From contig CAMBQP010000047.1 in the NCBI GenBank assembly GCA_945869955.1, forward strand, positions 1 through 32,716: a DNA stretch of 32,716 bases, in the 5' to 3' direction. The first letter of the stretch is position 1; every line of letters begins with the position of its first letter. Under the pieces are notes generated by a model that worked only from the letters and a program-made list of their open reading frames with translations, made no database searches and was not told where the DNA came from. This document shows, one piece after another, positions 1 to 8,647 of the stretch. The position numbers were made by a program, and so were the translations under genes. Origin of the DNA: Schlesneria paludicola DSM 18645. GTDB lineage: Bacteria > Planctomycetota > Planctomycetia > Planctomycetales > Planctomycetaceae.

Positions 1-1
1 C

Positions 2-391
2 GTGCTGACGCCGCTGATGATCCGTCATTCCATCTGGAATTACTGGACACATCGACGCGAATTCCAGGATCGGGCAAAAGAAATGATTGACCGGGTGGGG
101 CTTGGTCATCGACTGACCCATCGACCGTCGGAACTTTCCGGGGGCGAGATGCAGCGTGCGGCGATTGCCCGGGCACTGGTCGCACAGCCGCAAATCCTGC
201 TGGCAGACGAACCAACCGGAAATCTGGATGCAAAAACCGGTCGTGGCATCATTGATCTCATGTCCCGATTGAACGAGCATGAACAGCTCACTATTATCAT
301 GGTGACGCATGACAAGTCGATTGCTGCGGAAGCACATCGCACAGTGAGGTTATGCGAAGGACGAATCGAGACGCTGACTGAGGATGCCTGA
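2..391 (+). CDS. ABC transporter ATP-binding protein, LolD/MacB type (5' partial)
   Basis: Only the C-terminal 129 residues are in the window; the frame is open at the left edge, so the Walker A region lies outside. Visible are the ABC signature LSGGEMQ (residues 45-51 of the fragment), the Walker B motif ILLADEP (65-71) followed by TGNLD, and the switch histidine in MVTHD (H103). The run ADEPTGNLD is typical of the LolD/MacB/FtsE branch, whose ATPases power lipoprotein release or MacB-like efflux from the inner membrane. The partner permease is not visible and may lie upstream. A short GGGGA/TCCCC hairpin (393-407) follows the stop directly, and a longer one lies at 479-508. The family is secure; the exact substrate is not. 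Confidence 0.9.
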   Translation: MLTPLMIRHSIWNYWTHRREFQDRAKEMIDRVGLGHRLTHRPSELSGGEMQRAAIARALVAQPQILLADEPTGNLDAKTGRGIIDLMSRLNEHEQLTIIMVTHDKSIAAEAHRTVRLCEGRIETLTEDA

Positions 392-478
392 GGGGGATTC
401 GGTCCCCGTGGACACATTGGTTAAAACTCGACATTGATTGCAACATTGACGAACAGACAACACGACACACTTCATGGG

Positions 479-511
479 GAAGCCCACCTGTTTTAGAGGT
501 CGGGCTTCTTT
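479..511 (+). terminator. Hairpin, probable terminator upstream of ilvE
   Basis: GAAGCCC (479-485) pairs with GGGCTTC (502-508). The stem continues with ACCT (486-489) and AGGT (497-500), leaving one bulged C, and a short T run (509-511) follows. It would end transcription from the ABC ATPase gene. It lies only 17 bases before the ilvE start, so it could instead be an attenuator-like leader element. Confidence 0.5.
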
Positions 512-528
512 CACAGGAACTGCCTCTG

Positions 529-1392
529 ATGGCTCTTAAGATATTTCTCGGTGACAAACTGGTTGACGAAGCAGACGCCAAGGTGAGCGTCTTTGATCAT
601 GGACTGCTCTACGGTGATGGTGTATTCGAAGGGATCCGCGTCTATGGCGGACGCGTCTTCCTGCACCAACAGCACATTGATCGGTTGTTCGAAAGCGCCA
701 AGGCGATTCGGTTGGTCATTCCGATGACCCCTGTAAACCTGATTGCTGCTGTCGAAGCCACGGTCAAGGCGAACAACATCCATGATGGGTATGTCCGGTT
801 GGTCGTGACGCGAGGAGCTGGCAGTTTAGGCCTGGATATTCGCAAGACCAGTAATCCTCAGGTCATCATTATTGCCGATACGATTTCGCTGTATCCCCCC
901 GAGACCTACACCAAGGGGATGAATCTGGTGACGGCGAGTACCATCCGCAATCATCCGGGGGCCTTGAGTTCACGCATCAAATCATTGAACTATCTCAACA
1001 ACATTCTGGCCCGGATTGAAGGGACTGACGCAGGGATGGTGGAAGCATTGATGCTGAACCACAAGGGGGAAGTTGCGGAATGTACCGGCGATAACATTTT
1101 CATCGTCAAGCATCGGGTGTTGATGACACCGGGTGTTGACGCGGGGATTCTGGAAGGGATTACACGGAACGCGGTGATGGAACTCGCGGTCGAAGGGGGC
1201 TATCAAGTCCGCGAGGCCTCGCTAACTCGACATGACTTGTACGTCGCCGATGAAATGTTCTTGACGGGAACCGCTGCAGAAGTGGTCGCAGTTGTCTCGC
1301 TAGATGGGCGAAAGATCGGCAGTGGAGAGCCCGGCCCGGTCACCCAAGACCTGCTGGCCCGTTTCCGTGCGCTGACCCGCTCGGGCAAGTGA
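529..1392 (+). CDS. ilvE: Branched-chain amino acid aminotransferase (class IV PLP enzyme)
   Basis: This 287-residue protein has the fold-type IV aminotransferase layout. Near the N-terminus it reads FDHGLLYGDGVFEG, typical of IlvE. The PLP lysine is K151 in SSRIKSLNYLNN, followed by the EALMLN..G.VAECTGDNIF stretch and a C-terminal FLTGTAAEV loop that contacts the cofactor phosphate. The family transfers amino groups between glutamate and the keto acids of valine, leucine and isoleucine in the cytoplasm. Length is normal. The ATG at 529 is supported by an AGGAA site at 515-519. The gene stands alone between hairpins and converges on the Rpn nuclease gene. D-amino acid transaminase and 4-amino-4-deoxychorismate lyase are related alternatives, but length and motifs favour IlvE. 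Confidence 0.93.
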   Translation: MALKIFLGDKLVDEADAKVSVFDHGLLYGDGVFEGIRVYGGRVFLHQQHIDRLFESAKAIRLVIPMTPVNLIAAVEATVKANNIHDGYVRLVVTRGAGSLGLDIRKTSNPQVIIIADTISLYPPETYTKGMNLVTASTIRNHPGALSSRIKSLNYLNNILARIEGTDAGMVEALMLNHKGEVAECTGDNIFIVKHRVLMTPGVDAGILEGITRNAVMELAVEGGYQVREASLTRHDLYVADEMFLTGTAAEVVAVVSLDGRKIGSGEPGPVTQDLLARFRALTRSGK

Positions 1393-1410
1393 GTGCGAAT
1401 TGAGCTTTTT

Positions 1411-1450
1411 TGAGTCGGGCCTGCGTCTGATCAGAGGCAGGCCCGACTCA
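1411..1450. terminator. Strong hairpin between convergent ilvE and the Rpn gene
   Basis: TGAGTCGGGCCTGC (1411-1424) is the exact reverse complement of 1437-1450, a 14-bp stem. The enclosed bases include the palindrome TCTGATCAGA, so pairing can continue after one mismatch. The site lies between two convergent genes, where a shared terminator is expected. The T run (1405-1411) precedes the stem on the plus strand rather than following it, so this is not a textbook intrinsic terminator in either direction. Confidence 0.5.
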
Positions 1451-1489
1451 TCGCCGAGGCATAAAAAAGTTGTAACGAATCACGAATCT

Positions 1490-2428
1490 TCAGGAAACAC
1501 CACGGTTTCGCAGATGATTTTGGAGATTCATCGTTTGTGCCTGAAGTTCTTCCAACGTTTTTCCATCGAACTCCGAATCGGTGCTCAACGGGAGATTCAA
1601 AATCTCTTGAAGCATCCGAATCATTTCGATTTTCCCTTGGATTTTCCCTTTGATCTCACCTTTGATCTCACCTTTGATCTCGCCCTCGATAAGCCCCTCC
1701 TCTCGCCCGTCTTTGCGAGATGCCTTCAGTGCCCATTGCTGGTCGCGGATCGCTTTTTCTCGAGCATCGTACATGGTTTTGTCCTCGGTCATTTTTGCAA
1801 TCTGTGTGATGGTCTGTGTCGCCTGAAGAATGGCTTCCTGTGGAAAAAGCTGCATTAACTCTTCGGAATCATACTCATGAGCATGAAGCAGCCAGTATAG
1901 CCAGCAATCGAGTGGACTCGCCGTGGCCAAGTCTTGCCCTTGAGAATTATACCGGCCTAGTTCAATCGTGTGAATTTCCAAAGTCTTTGTCAATTTACGT
2001 CCCGATTCCAGATCCGTTAATCCGAAGGCATGATGGACTTTCTTCGAGTCCCTCCACAGGACGCCATCGATGAGGCAGATGGAAAAAACAGGCATTAATA
2101 GCGAATAATCCTCTCCAGACTGTAATTGACCCGCGTAGATTTCGCACCCGTAAAAGACGATCCGCTGGATCAAGCTGCTGCAAATCGACAACTGCATTTC
2201 GATGCCATAAATCGCACCCGTCTGATCGGTCGCTTTGATGTCGAGAATCGAAAGTTTGTCGTCTTGAAAGTCTTGGATTTGATACGGGTTTTCAATCGTC
2301 ACCTGAATAATCGGCTGCGGAAGTTCAAGAATGGCATTGAGCAAGCTGATCAATGCCAAGTGGTTTCCCGGTGATCCGAACGTTTTCTTGAAGGCAAAAT
2401 CGTTGATGGGACGAATACCGATCGGCAC
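1490..2428 (-). CDS. Rpn-family recombination-promoting nuclease / PD-(D/E)XK 'putative transposase'
   Basis: This 312-residue protein opens with IRPINDFAFKKTFG, the hallmark N-terminus of the RpnA/YhgA-like family. The nuclease core is visible: D63 in SILDIKA and E77/Q79 in YGIEMQL fit the D...ExQ pattern of PD-(D/E)XK enzymes. Known members nick DNA and stimulate RecA-independent recombination; Rpn genes are often gained and lost. The C-terminal part carries a charged GEIKGEIKGEIKGKIQGK repeat, common in this family and encoded by a 12-bp tandem repeat. The GTG start is chosen because AAGGGAG lies 8 bases upstream (2437-2443 on the complement). It is a single gene convergent with ilvE. Whether it is active or domesticated cannot be read from sequence. 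Confidence 0.88.
   Translation of the reverse strand: MPIGIRPINDFAFKKTFGSPGNHLALISLLNAILELPQPIIQVTIENPYQIQDFQDDKLSILDIKATDQTGAIYGIEMQLSICSSLIQRIVFYGCEIYAGQLQSGEDYSLLMPVFSICLIDGVLWRDSKKVHHAFGLTDLESGRKLTKTLEIHTIELGRYNSQGQDLATASPLDCWLYWLLHAHEYDSEELMQLFPQEAILQATQTITQIAKMTEDKTMYDAREKAIRDQQWALKASRKDGREEGLIEGEIKGEIKGEIKGKIQGKIEMIRMLQEILNLPLSTDSEFDGKTLEELQAQTMNLQNHLRNRGVS
1649..1684. repeat. 12-bp tandem repeat, three copies, inside the Rpn gene
   Basis: The unit TTTGATCTCACC occurs exactly at 1649-1660 and 1661-1672, and with one change at 1673-1684. It encodes the GEIK repeats of the Rpn protein. Twelve bases is a multiple of three, so copy-number changes would lengthen or shorten the protein without breaking the frame. 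Confidence 0.9.
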
Positions 2429-2519
2429 AATGAAGACTCCCTTAGATCAGGGTGGAAAATCACAGGCTCGCGCTGCCAAGACAGAATCGATCAAGATAGA
2501 ATCGATACGGAATGGAACA

Positions 2520-2541
2520 GCGACCCCGGCAAGGGGGTCGC
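2520..2541 (-). terminator. Hairpin downstream of apt
   Basis: GCGACCCC (2520-2527) and GGGGTCGC (2534-2541) form a perfect 8-bp stem with a 6-base loop. It lies about 30 bases past the apt stop on the minus strand. Only a weak T-rich stretch follows on that strand, so it is a likely but not canonical terminator. Confidence 0.5.
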
Positions 2542-2571
2542 TTGGCCAAGATGACTAGTAATACCAGTGAA

Positions 2572-3096
2572 TCACGTTTCCCCATCGTAGGTTAACAGGC
2601 TGAAGATATCGCGGCCTTTCAGGCGGTCGCGGCCGTTGAGGAATGCCAGTTCGATCAGGAATGCACAGCCGATCACTTCCGCCTGACTTTCTTCTGCCAG
2701 CTTCACGCAGGCCTCGATTGTCCCTCCGGTCGCCAGCAAGTCGTCAACCAGCAGGACGCGGCTTCCTGGTTCTACGGCATCAACGTGCATCTCCAGGGTA
2801 TCGCTGCCATATTCGAGATCGTATTGAAACTTTCGAGTGGCGAACGGCAACTTCCCCGGCTTGCGGACGGGAATGAACGCGGCTCCTAATTCGAGAGCCA
2901 GCGGGGCTGCGAAAATGAAGCCCCGTGATTCGGCAGCCAGAATCGCCGTCGGCTTTGCCTCGCGAAAACGGTCAGCAAATTGTTTGATGGCATAACCAAA
3001 CGCAGCGGGGGCGGACAAGAGTGGCGTGATGTCGCGAAACATGATTCCCGGTTTGGGAAAATCTGGGATGTTCCGGATGTAATCCTTCAGGTTCAC
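2572..3096 (-). CDS. apt: Adenine phosphoribosyltransferase
   Basis: This 174-residue protein begins [22 protein letters not shown], the standard Apt opening. It contains ESRGF (56-60) and the PRPP-binding motif [13 protein letters not shown] (114-126). Apt joins adenine and PRPP to give AMP and pyrophosphate in purine salvage, in the cytoplasm. The frame stays open far upstream, to 3453, but family length and an AAAGGAAG site 6 bases before the GTG at 3096-3094 place the start there; the upstream translation does not resemble any Apt. A hairpin follows the stop. The gene is divergent from the large dehydrogenase gene at 3447. Identity is secure. Confidence 0.95.
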   Translation of the reverse strand: MNLKDYIRNIPDFPKPGIMFRDITPLLSAPAAFGYAIKQFADRFREAKPTAILAAESRGFIFAAPLALELGAAFIPVRKPGKLPFATRKFQYDLEYGSDTLEMHVDAVEPGSRVLLVDDLLATGGTIEACVKLAEESQAEVIGCAFLIELAFLNGRDRLKGRDIFSLLTYDGET

Positions 3097-3446
3097 GAAC
3101 AACTTCCTTTGAGCGGAGAATGCAATGGGGGAATTCGGTTGGAGGACCGATTGCCGGATCAGGTTAACACCGCAGACTCTCCGGAAAATCAGCCGGAAAA
3201 GCAACCGATCTGAACGGACTTTCTCGTCAAGGACTGTCAGTTTGGATCGCGCACCGTGACCGGGGACAAAGAAAACGGTTTCCTGTGAAGTGCTTGATTG
3301 CAGTGAAAGAGAGGGCTGCTGATACGCGCCCCGTTCCCTGATTGTTAGAATCGGGCGAACTATTCTGGCCTGGTCTGCGGTGAGTAAGGAATCACGTCGA
3401 TCAGCCTGTTCGAAACGGTTTCCTTGTTTTTTACGGGAGTCGATCT
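3097..3446. other. Divergent intergenic region between apt and the dehydrogenase gene
   Basis: This 350-base gap should hold the promoters of both divergent genes. The apt frame runs open through it, but the translation is not protein-like and no known domain is seen. A Shine-Dalgarno site GGGAG (3435-3439) serves the plus-strand gene. I could not identify convincing -35/-10 boxes or an RNA gene. Confidence 0.4.
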
Positions 3447-6400
3447 GTGGCAAAGTCTTTTTCCCGAAAATCTGCTGTCAGGAAAATCTGTCGTTTGCGA
3501 TCATGCAACCCAAATGACTTCATTCCAATCCGGCCTAATCGGTCTCTTTTCACGGGCTTGATGTTGTCCCTCCTCACAGGGTTGGCTTGGGCCGACGAAC
3601 CGAACCTGGCCGAACAGATGCCGCGAATCCCGGCTCGATCTCCCGCCGAGGCACTGAAATCCTTTCAATTGCAGCGGGGGTTTTCGTTACAATTGGTCGC
3701 GTCGGAACCGGTCGTCACGGATCCGATCGACGCTGCATTCGATGATCAAGGCCGGATGTTTGTGGTCGAGATGAACGATTACCCCTTCCTTCCTGAACAG
3801 CGGGTGCAAAAATATCAGAATCAACGGCCAGAAACCTGGGGCCGGATTCGGTTGCTGACCGATTCAGACCACGACGGGCGGATGGATCACGGGGTTGTTT
3901 TTGCCGATAATCTGCGCTGGCCACAGTCGGTCTGTTGTGCGCGAGGCGGGGTCTATGTGATCGCACCCCCGCATCTCCTTTTCCTGCGAGATACCGATGG
4001 CGATGACATCGCTGACGAGAAAGAAATCATCTGTTCGGGTTTCAATTCATCGAACGTACAGGCACTCGCCAATGGACTCGAATGGGGACGTGACAATGCC
4101 ATCTACCTTTCGTCCGGAATTGCTGGAGGAGAACTGACCGTTCCCGCTCGAGCGGGAAAGCCTGAAAAAAAGTTCACCCCGGGTCGCCGAGACCTGCGAC
4201 TGGATCCCGAGACCAATGAACTGACTCTGGTCGGAGGGGGTATGCAGTATGGACACACGATCGACAACTGGGGTGATCGCTTTATCTGCTCAAACAGCAA
4301 CCATATCGCTCATGTCACTTGGCCGCTGAGTGAACTGGAACGGAATCCCCTGCTCGTGATTCCTGATGTGACCCGGTCGATTGCCAAAGAGGGTGCTGCG
4401 GCAGTCGTCTTTCGTACGAGTTCCGCCGAACCGTGGCGTTTGGTCCGGACCGCACGGCGGGCTGCTGATCCCGAAATGCGCAAGCGACTCCCCCCCACCG
4501 AACTGGTTCCGATTGGCTTTTTTACCTCCGCAACCGGAGTCACCGTGTATCGCGGGGGAGCCTATCCGGCGGAGTTTCAGAGGAATGTTTTTATCGGGGA
4601 TGTCGGCGGCAATCTCATCCACCGGAAAACTCTCACCCCCGATGGGATCAGTTATGTGGCAGAGCGAGCCGATCAAGATGTCGAATTTTTGACCTCGACC
4701 GACAACTGGTTCCGGCCAGCCAATTTTGTGAATGCACCGGATGGTACGCTGTACATTCTGGATATGTATCGCGAAACGATCGAGCATCCGGCATCGATTC
4801 CCGACGACATTAAAGCCCTGGTCGATCTCGAGAGTGGTTACGACCGGGGACGAATCTGGCGACTGATCCCTCCTGATTACCAGCGAATCACCCCGCCGAA
4901 CCTCGCCCTGGCGAAGACCGACGAGCTCGTGGCACATCTCAAATCACCACATGGCTGGATCCGTGATACCGCGCAGCGGTTACTCGTCGAGCGCAAGGCG
5001 ACTTCCGCAGCGGCGGGGCTTGCGGAACTGATTCGTTCGGGAGAGGGCGTCGGCGGGGCTCGTACTTCGCCCGAGACCCGTCTACACGGACTTTGGACCC
5101 TGCAGGGACTCAAGGTATTAAAAATTGCCGACGTGCAAACGGCGTTACGCGATCCGGATCCCCATGTGCGCGAACACGGACTGCGATTGGCTGTCGGATT
5201 GATCGGGGACAAACCGGTCGGGGAGCAGCTTCACCTGGCAAAACAGGTCATTGGAATGCAGAGTGATCCCTCAGTGCGAGTTCGCTGGCAACTCGCTTTG
5301 ACGCTCGGGAACCTTCCCCGAGAATTCGCCGTCGAGGGACTCAAGGCGGTCGCTCGGGACGCAGCCACCGATGCCGATCTGCGCACGGCGTGGCTTTCGT
5401 CGATTCACTCACAAATGGGAACCATCGCGGTCGAATTACTCTCAGGGCCAACAGAACCGGTTGTCCCGCTGCTGATACCCCTAGCGCGTCTGATCGGCTC
5501 GGCAGCAGACTCGACCGACAGCATCCAGGTCCTGCAATCCGTCGTGCGTGATTCGATCCCCCCCGCGACACGAAATCCGGTGCTGCTGGCGCTCGGAGAA
5601 GGATTGCGTCGCCGGGGGATGACCATTTCGCAATTGCTGGCCGATGCCAGGATCTCAGGCGCCACCCTCGACGCATTGACCAAGATTTTTGCCCAGTCGA
5701 GCGCCATGGCCAAAGATCCTGCCGCGAACGAGGTCGACCGATTACAGGCGATTACATTGTTGTCGCAGGGGGGGAGCCGGCTCGCGGAACAGACGTTACC
5801 CGAATTGTTTACGCCACAAACCTCGCCAGCCATTCAGCAGGCCGCCGTGAAAGCGCTCGCCGCACAGGGGACCCCGACGGCGATCAATTCCTTGATCGAG
5901 CCTTGGAAAGGGTTTGGCCCCGGCACACGCCGCGAGGTCGTTGACAGCCTGGTTCAGTCCTCTCTCGGTGCGTTATCTCTCATTAACGCAGTCGAGTCGG
6001 ATGCCATTAAGCCGGGTGAAATTGAGCGGGACAAGCGTCAGTTGCTGCTGAATCATCCGCAGATTCCGGTCCGGGATGCCGCAAAACGGGTCTTGTCAGA
6101 CCCGCCCAGCAATCGAAAACAGGTTGTCGCCAATTATCAGCCGTCGCTAGAGCTGACTGGAGATGAGCAGCGAGGCCGAATTCTCTATGCCAAAACGTGC
6201 ATTCAATGCCATCGGGATGGAAAGGTGGGGCATCTGGTCGGGCCCGATTTTGTCAGTGTACGCAATAAATCTGCCGAGGATCTGCTGGTCGCAATTCTGG
6301 ACCCCAACCGCGAAGCTCAGCCAAATTATCAGTCTTACACCGCCGTGACGAAACAAGGGACCATTCACACCGGGGTCATCTCGGCCGAAACCGCAGCCAG

Positions 6401-6572
6401 CCTGACCTTGAAGCGGGCCGAGGCGAAAGAGGATGTGGTGCTACGTGATACGCTGGACGAACTGATTTCGACCGGCCAATCGCTGATGCCTGAGGGGCTG
6501 GAAAAAGACCTGGATCACCAGCAACTCGCCGATCTGATTGCATGGATCAAAGCGGCCAAACCGGTCGAGTAA
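3447..6572 (+). CDS. PVC-type membrane-bound dehydrogenase with HEAT repeats and C-terminal cytochrome c domain
   Basis: This is a 1041-residue exported protein. A basic N-region is followed by a hydrophobic segment ending AWA|DEP, so signal peptidase probably cuts near residue 49. Residues about 50-480 match the 'Pirellula/Verrucomicrobium' dehydrogenase module (TIGR02604 type), a beta-propeller related to sugar dehydrogenases, with [18 protein letters not shown] and [14 protein letters not shown]. About 490-880 is helical HEAT-like repeat. The C-terminus carries the haem motif CIQCH (918-922) and a downstream LMPEG..K methionine-ligand region, as in the TIGR02603 haem-binding domain. The likely role is periplasmic oxidation of an unknown substrate with electron transfer through haem. 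GTG at 3447 is chosen because GGGAG lies 7 bases upstream. It appears monocistronic; the substrate cannot be inferred. Confidence 0.9.
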   Translation: MAKSFSRKSAVRKICRLRSCNPNDFIPIRPNRSLFTGLMLSLLTGLAWADEPNLAEQMPRIPARSPAEALKSFQLQRGFSLQLVASEPVVTDPIDAAFDDQGRMFVVEMNDYPFLPEQRVQKYQNQRPETWGRIRLLTDSDHDGRMDHGVVFADNLRWPQSVCCARGGVYVIAPPHLLFLRDTDGDDIADEKEIICSGFNSSNVQALANGLEWGRDNAIYLSSGIAGGELTVPARAGKPEKKFTPGRRDLRLDPETNELTLVGGGMQYGHTIDNWGDRFICSNSNHIAHVTWPLSELERNPLLVIPDVTRSIAKEGAAAVVFRTSSAEPWRLVRTARRAADPEMRKRLPPTELVPIGFFTSATGVTVYRGGAYPAEFQRNVFIGDVGGNLIHRKTLTPDGISYVAERADQDVEFLTSTDNWFRPANFVNAPDGTLYILDMYRETIEHPASIPDDIKALVDLESGYDRGRIWRLIPPDYQRITPPNLALAKTDELVAHLKSPHGWIRDTAQRLLVERKATSAAAGLAELIRSGEGVGGARTSPETRLHGLWTLQGLKVLKIADVQTALRDPDPHVREHGLRLAVGLIGDKPVGEQLHLAKQVIGMQSDPSVRVRWQLALTLGNLPREFAVEGLKAVARDAATDADLRTAWLSSIHSQMGTIAVELLSGPTEPVVPLLIPLARLIGSAADSTDSIQVLQSVVRDSIPPATRNPVLLALGEGLRRRGMTISQLLADARISGATLDALTKIFAQSSAMAKDPAANEVDRLQAITLLSQGGSRLAEQTLPELFTPQTSPAIQQAAVKALAAQGTPTAINSLIEPWKGFGPGTRREVVDSLVQSSLGALSLINAVESDAIKPGEIERDKRQLLLNHPQIPVRDAAKRVLSDPPSNRKQVVANYQPSLELTGDEQRGRILYAKTCIQCHRDGKVGHLVGPDFVSVRNKSAEDLLVAILDPNREAQPNYQSYTAVTKQGTIHTGVISAETAASLTLKRAEAKEDVVLRDTLDELISTGQSLMPEGLEKDLDHQQLADLIAWIKAAKPVE

Positions 6573-7023
6573 TTCCTCGGTTCTACCGCCCAATCAGGAT
6601 CGGTTTCGGAAAGACGAAGACCAGTGGGTCTTGAGCGGCTTCAGGGGCTCGGCGAGCCCTAAATTTCTGAGGAATCTGTTTGCGGATCAGCGAAGCTAAT
6701 CCATGGCGAATTCACGTTTCTCACCAAAAAATCGGGCCATCCCAAAAAAAAGTTTGACTTCCGCACCCTGGATTGTAAAGACTCTATGAAGAATCGATTT
6801 GTTTTTCACGAAATATACCGGTAGATTGGGGCTTTGCTGCCTGATTTTTTCGGTTGTTCGCTGTCGTTTTTTTCGGAATTTGGCGATTCGATGATATTTG
6901 TCTGACACAGTCTGAAAGGACTGGCCTGCAAATTGTCTTCATAAAATTTGATTAATGCTATCTCGTGTGTTCATCACTTTGATGACACGGTTTACTTACT
7001 TATTTTCTGGAGGGTTGGTCGAA
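6573..7023. other. 451-base intergenic stretch upstream of the DUF1559 gene
   Basis: A small hairpin, GGGCTC (6645-6650) with GAGCCC (6654-6659), followed by an A/T-rich tail, may terminate the dehydrogenase transcript. The rest, especially 6700-6960, is much richer in A and T than the surroundings and probably contains the DUF1559 promoter. One weak candidate is TTGACT near 6753 with TAAAGA 16 bases downstream. The last part holds the GGAGG ribosome site (7009-7013). A 70-codon minus-strand frame here looks spurious. Confidence 0.4.
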
Positions 7024-8013
7024 ATGTCGAGAACGAAGCGTCGCGGTTTCACGTTGATCGAATTGCTGGTGGTCATCGCCATCATTGCCGTTCTGATTGC
7101 TCTGCTACTCCCCGCAGTGCAGCAAGCACGGGAAGCGGCTCGGAGGACACAGTGCCGAAACAGTCTCAAGCAGATGGGGCTGGCACTCCACAATTACCAT
7201 GACATCAACAACAGCTTCCCCAGTTTGATTTCTTTCGGGGACGTGGTTGGTGGCTCGGCTCAGGTCTGGGGCTATGCCTGGTCGGCCATGATTCTGCCGC
7301 AAATTGACCAAGCGAATCTTTACAACGCGATCTCCATTCCAGTCGTATCGCCGCCATGGGACTTTAACCTGTCAAACTCGGTCTGGCCTCCCGATGCAAA
7401 TGCCGGGAAAGTCATTCCTTCCTACCTTTGCCCCTCAGACGTGATCCCCGCCAAAATGGCCAATTTGTATAATATGGGCCATATCAGTTACGCCGGTAGT
7501 TACGGCAATAACAACTGGGGTAACTACACTTCATTAGGCGTTTATGGGGATGGAAATCCCGATGCCAATGGAGTTCAGACTCGCGGAATGTTCCCGATGA
7601 GCCCTTACGTGTCGCTTCGTGATGTGACCGACGGAACATCGAACACCATCGCTGTGGGAGAAACCTCGGGGCATACCACCATCGACCTGCAAGCTTGTGG
7701 TGATGGCGCCTATCCTTGGGGTGCATGGGCTTTTCCTCCTCTGCACATGGGAAGCTCTGGAAGAACTGGGCGTGCTCCCCCCAACAATACTGTTGTCGGT
7801 ACGGGTGGTTTGATCCGTCGTAATCGACAGGGGTTCAACAGTGCTCATGTCGGTGGTGTTCATTTCCTGTTCTGTGATGGTTCGGTCCGCTTCATCTCTA
7901 ACAACATCGATTGCGATGCGGAAGGTTCGGCTGTCACGGCGACACCACCTCAAAACAAACTGTATGGACTGCTGCACTCCCGCGATGACGGCCGTGTCAC
8001 GGGTGAGTTCTAA
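7024..8013 (+). CDS. DUF1559 domain protein with prepilin-type N-terminal methylation motif
   Basis: This 329-residue protein begins with a short basic leader, then RRGFTLIELLVVIAIIAVLI, the type IV prepilin/pseudopilin signal. Cleavage is expected between G8 and F9, and E13 is the conserved +5 glutamate. The C-terminus has the H-x9-DG motif (H275, D285-G286) seen in planctomycete DUF1559 proteins. These form very large paralogous families in Planctomycetes; they are thought to be surface or pseudopilus-like proteins, with no established function. The ATG at 7024 is preferred over upstream frame positions because GGAGG lies 10 bases before it and the leader has the right length. A 12-bp hairpin terminator follows, then a small lipoprotein gene. 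Confidence 0.93.
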   Translation: MSRTKRRGFTLIELLVVIAIIAVLIALLLPAVQQAREAARRTQCRNSLKQMGLALHNYHDINNSFPSLISFGDVVGGSAQVWGYAWSAMILPQIDQANLYNAISIPVVSPPWDFNLSNSVWPPDANAGKVIPSYLCPSDVIPAKMANLYNMGHISYAGSYGNNNWGNYTSLGVYGDGNPDANGVQTRGMFPMSPYVSLRDVTDGTSNTIAVGETSGHTTIDLQACGDGAYPWGAWAFPPLHMGSSGRTGRAPPNNTVVGTGGLIRRNRQGFNSAHVGGVHFLFCDGSVRFISNNIDCDAEGSAVTATPPQNKLYGLLHSRDDGRVTGEF

Positions 8014-8074
8014 GTTTTCGTTGTTGTTCTCATTTCGTCTTGGTCCTGGTCCAAGTCGCGAGTTTGATCAAACG

Positions 8075-8102
8075 GGAGGCAGAGATTTGTATCTCTGCCT
8101 CC
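8075..8102 (+). terminator. 12-bp hairpin terminator after the DUF1559 gene
   Basis: GGAGGCAGAGAT (8075-8086) is perfectly complementary to ATCTCTGCCTCC (8091-8102) around a TTGT loop. It sits 61 bases after the DUF1559 stop and before the small lipoprotein gene. The tail ACTTACTTT is only moderately T-rich, so partial read-through into the lipoprotein gene is possible. Confidence 0.7.
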
Positions 8103-8192
8103 ACTTACTTTGAGAGACCAATTTGGGATTCTTATCGGGGTTTTTGAAATGGCAGGCGATGCCGGAAAAATCCATTTGCAAGGGGGATTTGG

Positions 8193-8426
8193 ATGTTCAA
8201 AATGAAGAAAGTCCGTTCGAGTGGGCTGGCAGCGCTGTTGGCAGCGGTTTCTTTCGGAATGCTGGGATGTGGCTCGGATATGACCTCGGCACGTAAGCCG
8301 GAACTGTCAACATCAGAAAAACCGGCTGAAGAAAAGCCGAAGAACGCGAAAGAGGCGGCGTCCAAACCACCACAACCGATCAGGCAACTGCCGGGTCGTG
8401 ATGAAGCCGTTAACGTCGGCAACTAA
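8193..8426 (+). CDS. Small predicted lipoprotein, function unknown
   Basis: This 77-residue protein has a basic N-terminus (MFKMKKVRSSG), a hydrophobic stretch and a lipobox-like MLGC at residues 23-26, so it is probably a membrane-anchored lipoprotein. The mature part is short, charged and proline/lysine rich (KPAEEKPKNAKEAASKPPQP), with no recognised domain. An AGGGGGA site lies about 6 bases before the ATG; a second ATG, three codons in, is an alternative start. Small lipoproteins directly behind DUF1559 genes are, to my knowledge, a common planctomycete arrangement, suggesting a shared envelope role. It is bracketed by hairpins at 8075-8102 and 8521-8548. Confidence 0.72.
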   Translation: MFKMKKVRSSGLAALLAAVSFGMLGCGSDMTSARKPELSTSEKPAEEKPKNAKEAASKPPQPIRQLPGRDEAVNVGN

Positions 8427-8520
8427 AGCTTCGGCGACTGAAGCTTCGGTAACTGGGCCGATGTCACAGGGAACAGCGGGTGCATGCCCGCTGAAGTAAA
8501 CACATTTTTTGGTTCCGTAT

Positions 8521-8548
8521 CGCCCGTCGAAGCCGACTTCGATGGGCG
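8521..8548 (+). terminator. Plus-strand hairpin terminator after the lipoprotein gene
   Basis: CGCCCGTCGAAG (8521-8532) pairs with CTTCGATGGGCG (8537-8548) around CCGA, followed by GTTTC. The one non-Watson-Crick position is a G-U pair in plus-strand RNA but an A-C mismatch in minus-strand RNA, so the structure fits plus-strand transcription. Just before it, a short direct repeat (AAGCTTCGG twice near 8427-8448) has no clear role. Confidence 0.65.
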
Positions 8549-8647
8549 GTTTCATTGAGTTCAGTGGCAGCGAAACCGAGTCTGATCAGGATTGCTGATG
8601 CGGCGAGACTATCATTTCCGGATTGATAAGGGGCATCGCCAGCTTGA

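Noticed and set aside
1649..1684. CRISPR-like array from the regularly repeated 12-bp units
   Set aside because: The units are directly adjacent with no spacers and encode an in-frame amino acid repeat.
3097..3453. N-terminal extension of Apt by 119 residues
   Set aside because: Family length, a ribosome site at the inner GTG and the non-protein-like translation of the extension argue against it.
6696..6908. 70-codon minus-strand frame in the A/T-rich region upstream of the DUF1559 gene
   Set aside because: Lysine/arginine-rich with a GTG start and no ribosome site; more likely promoter DNA.
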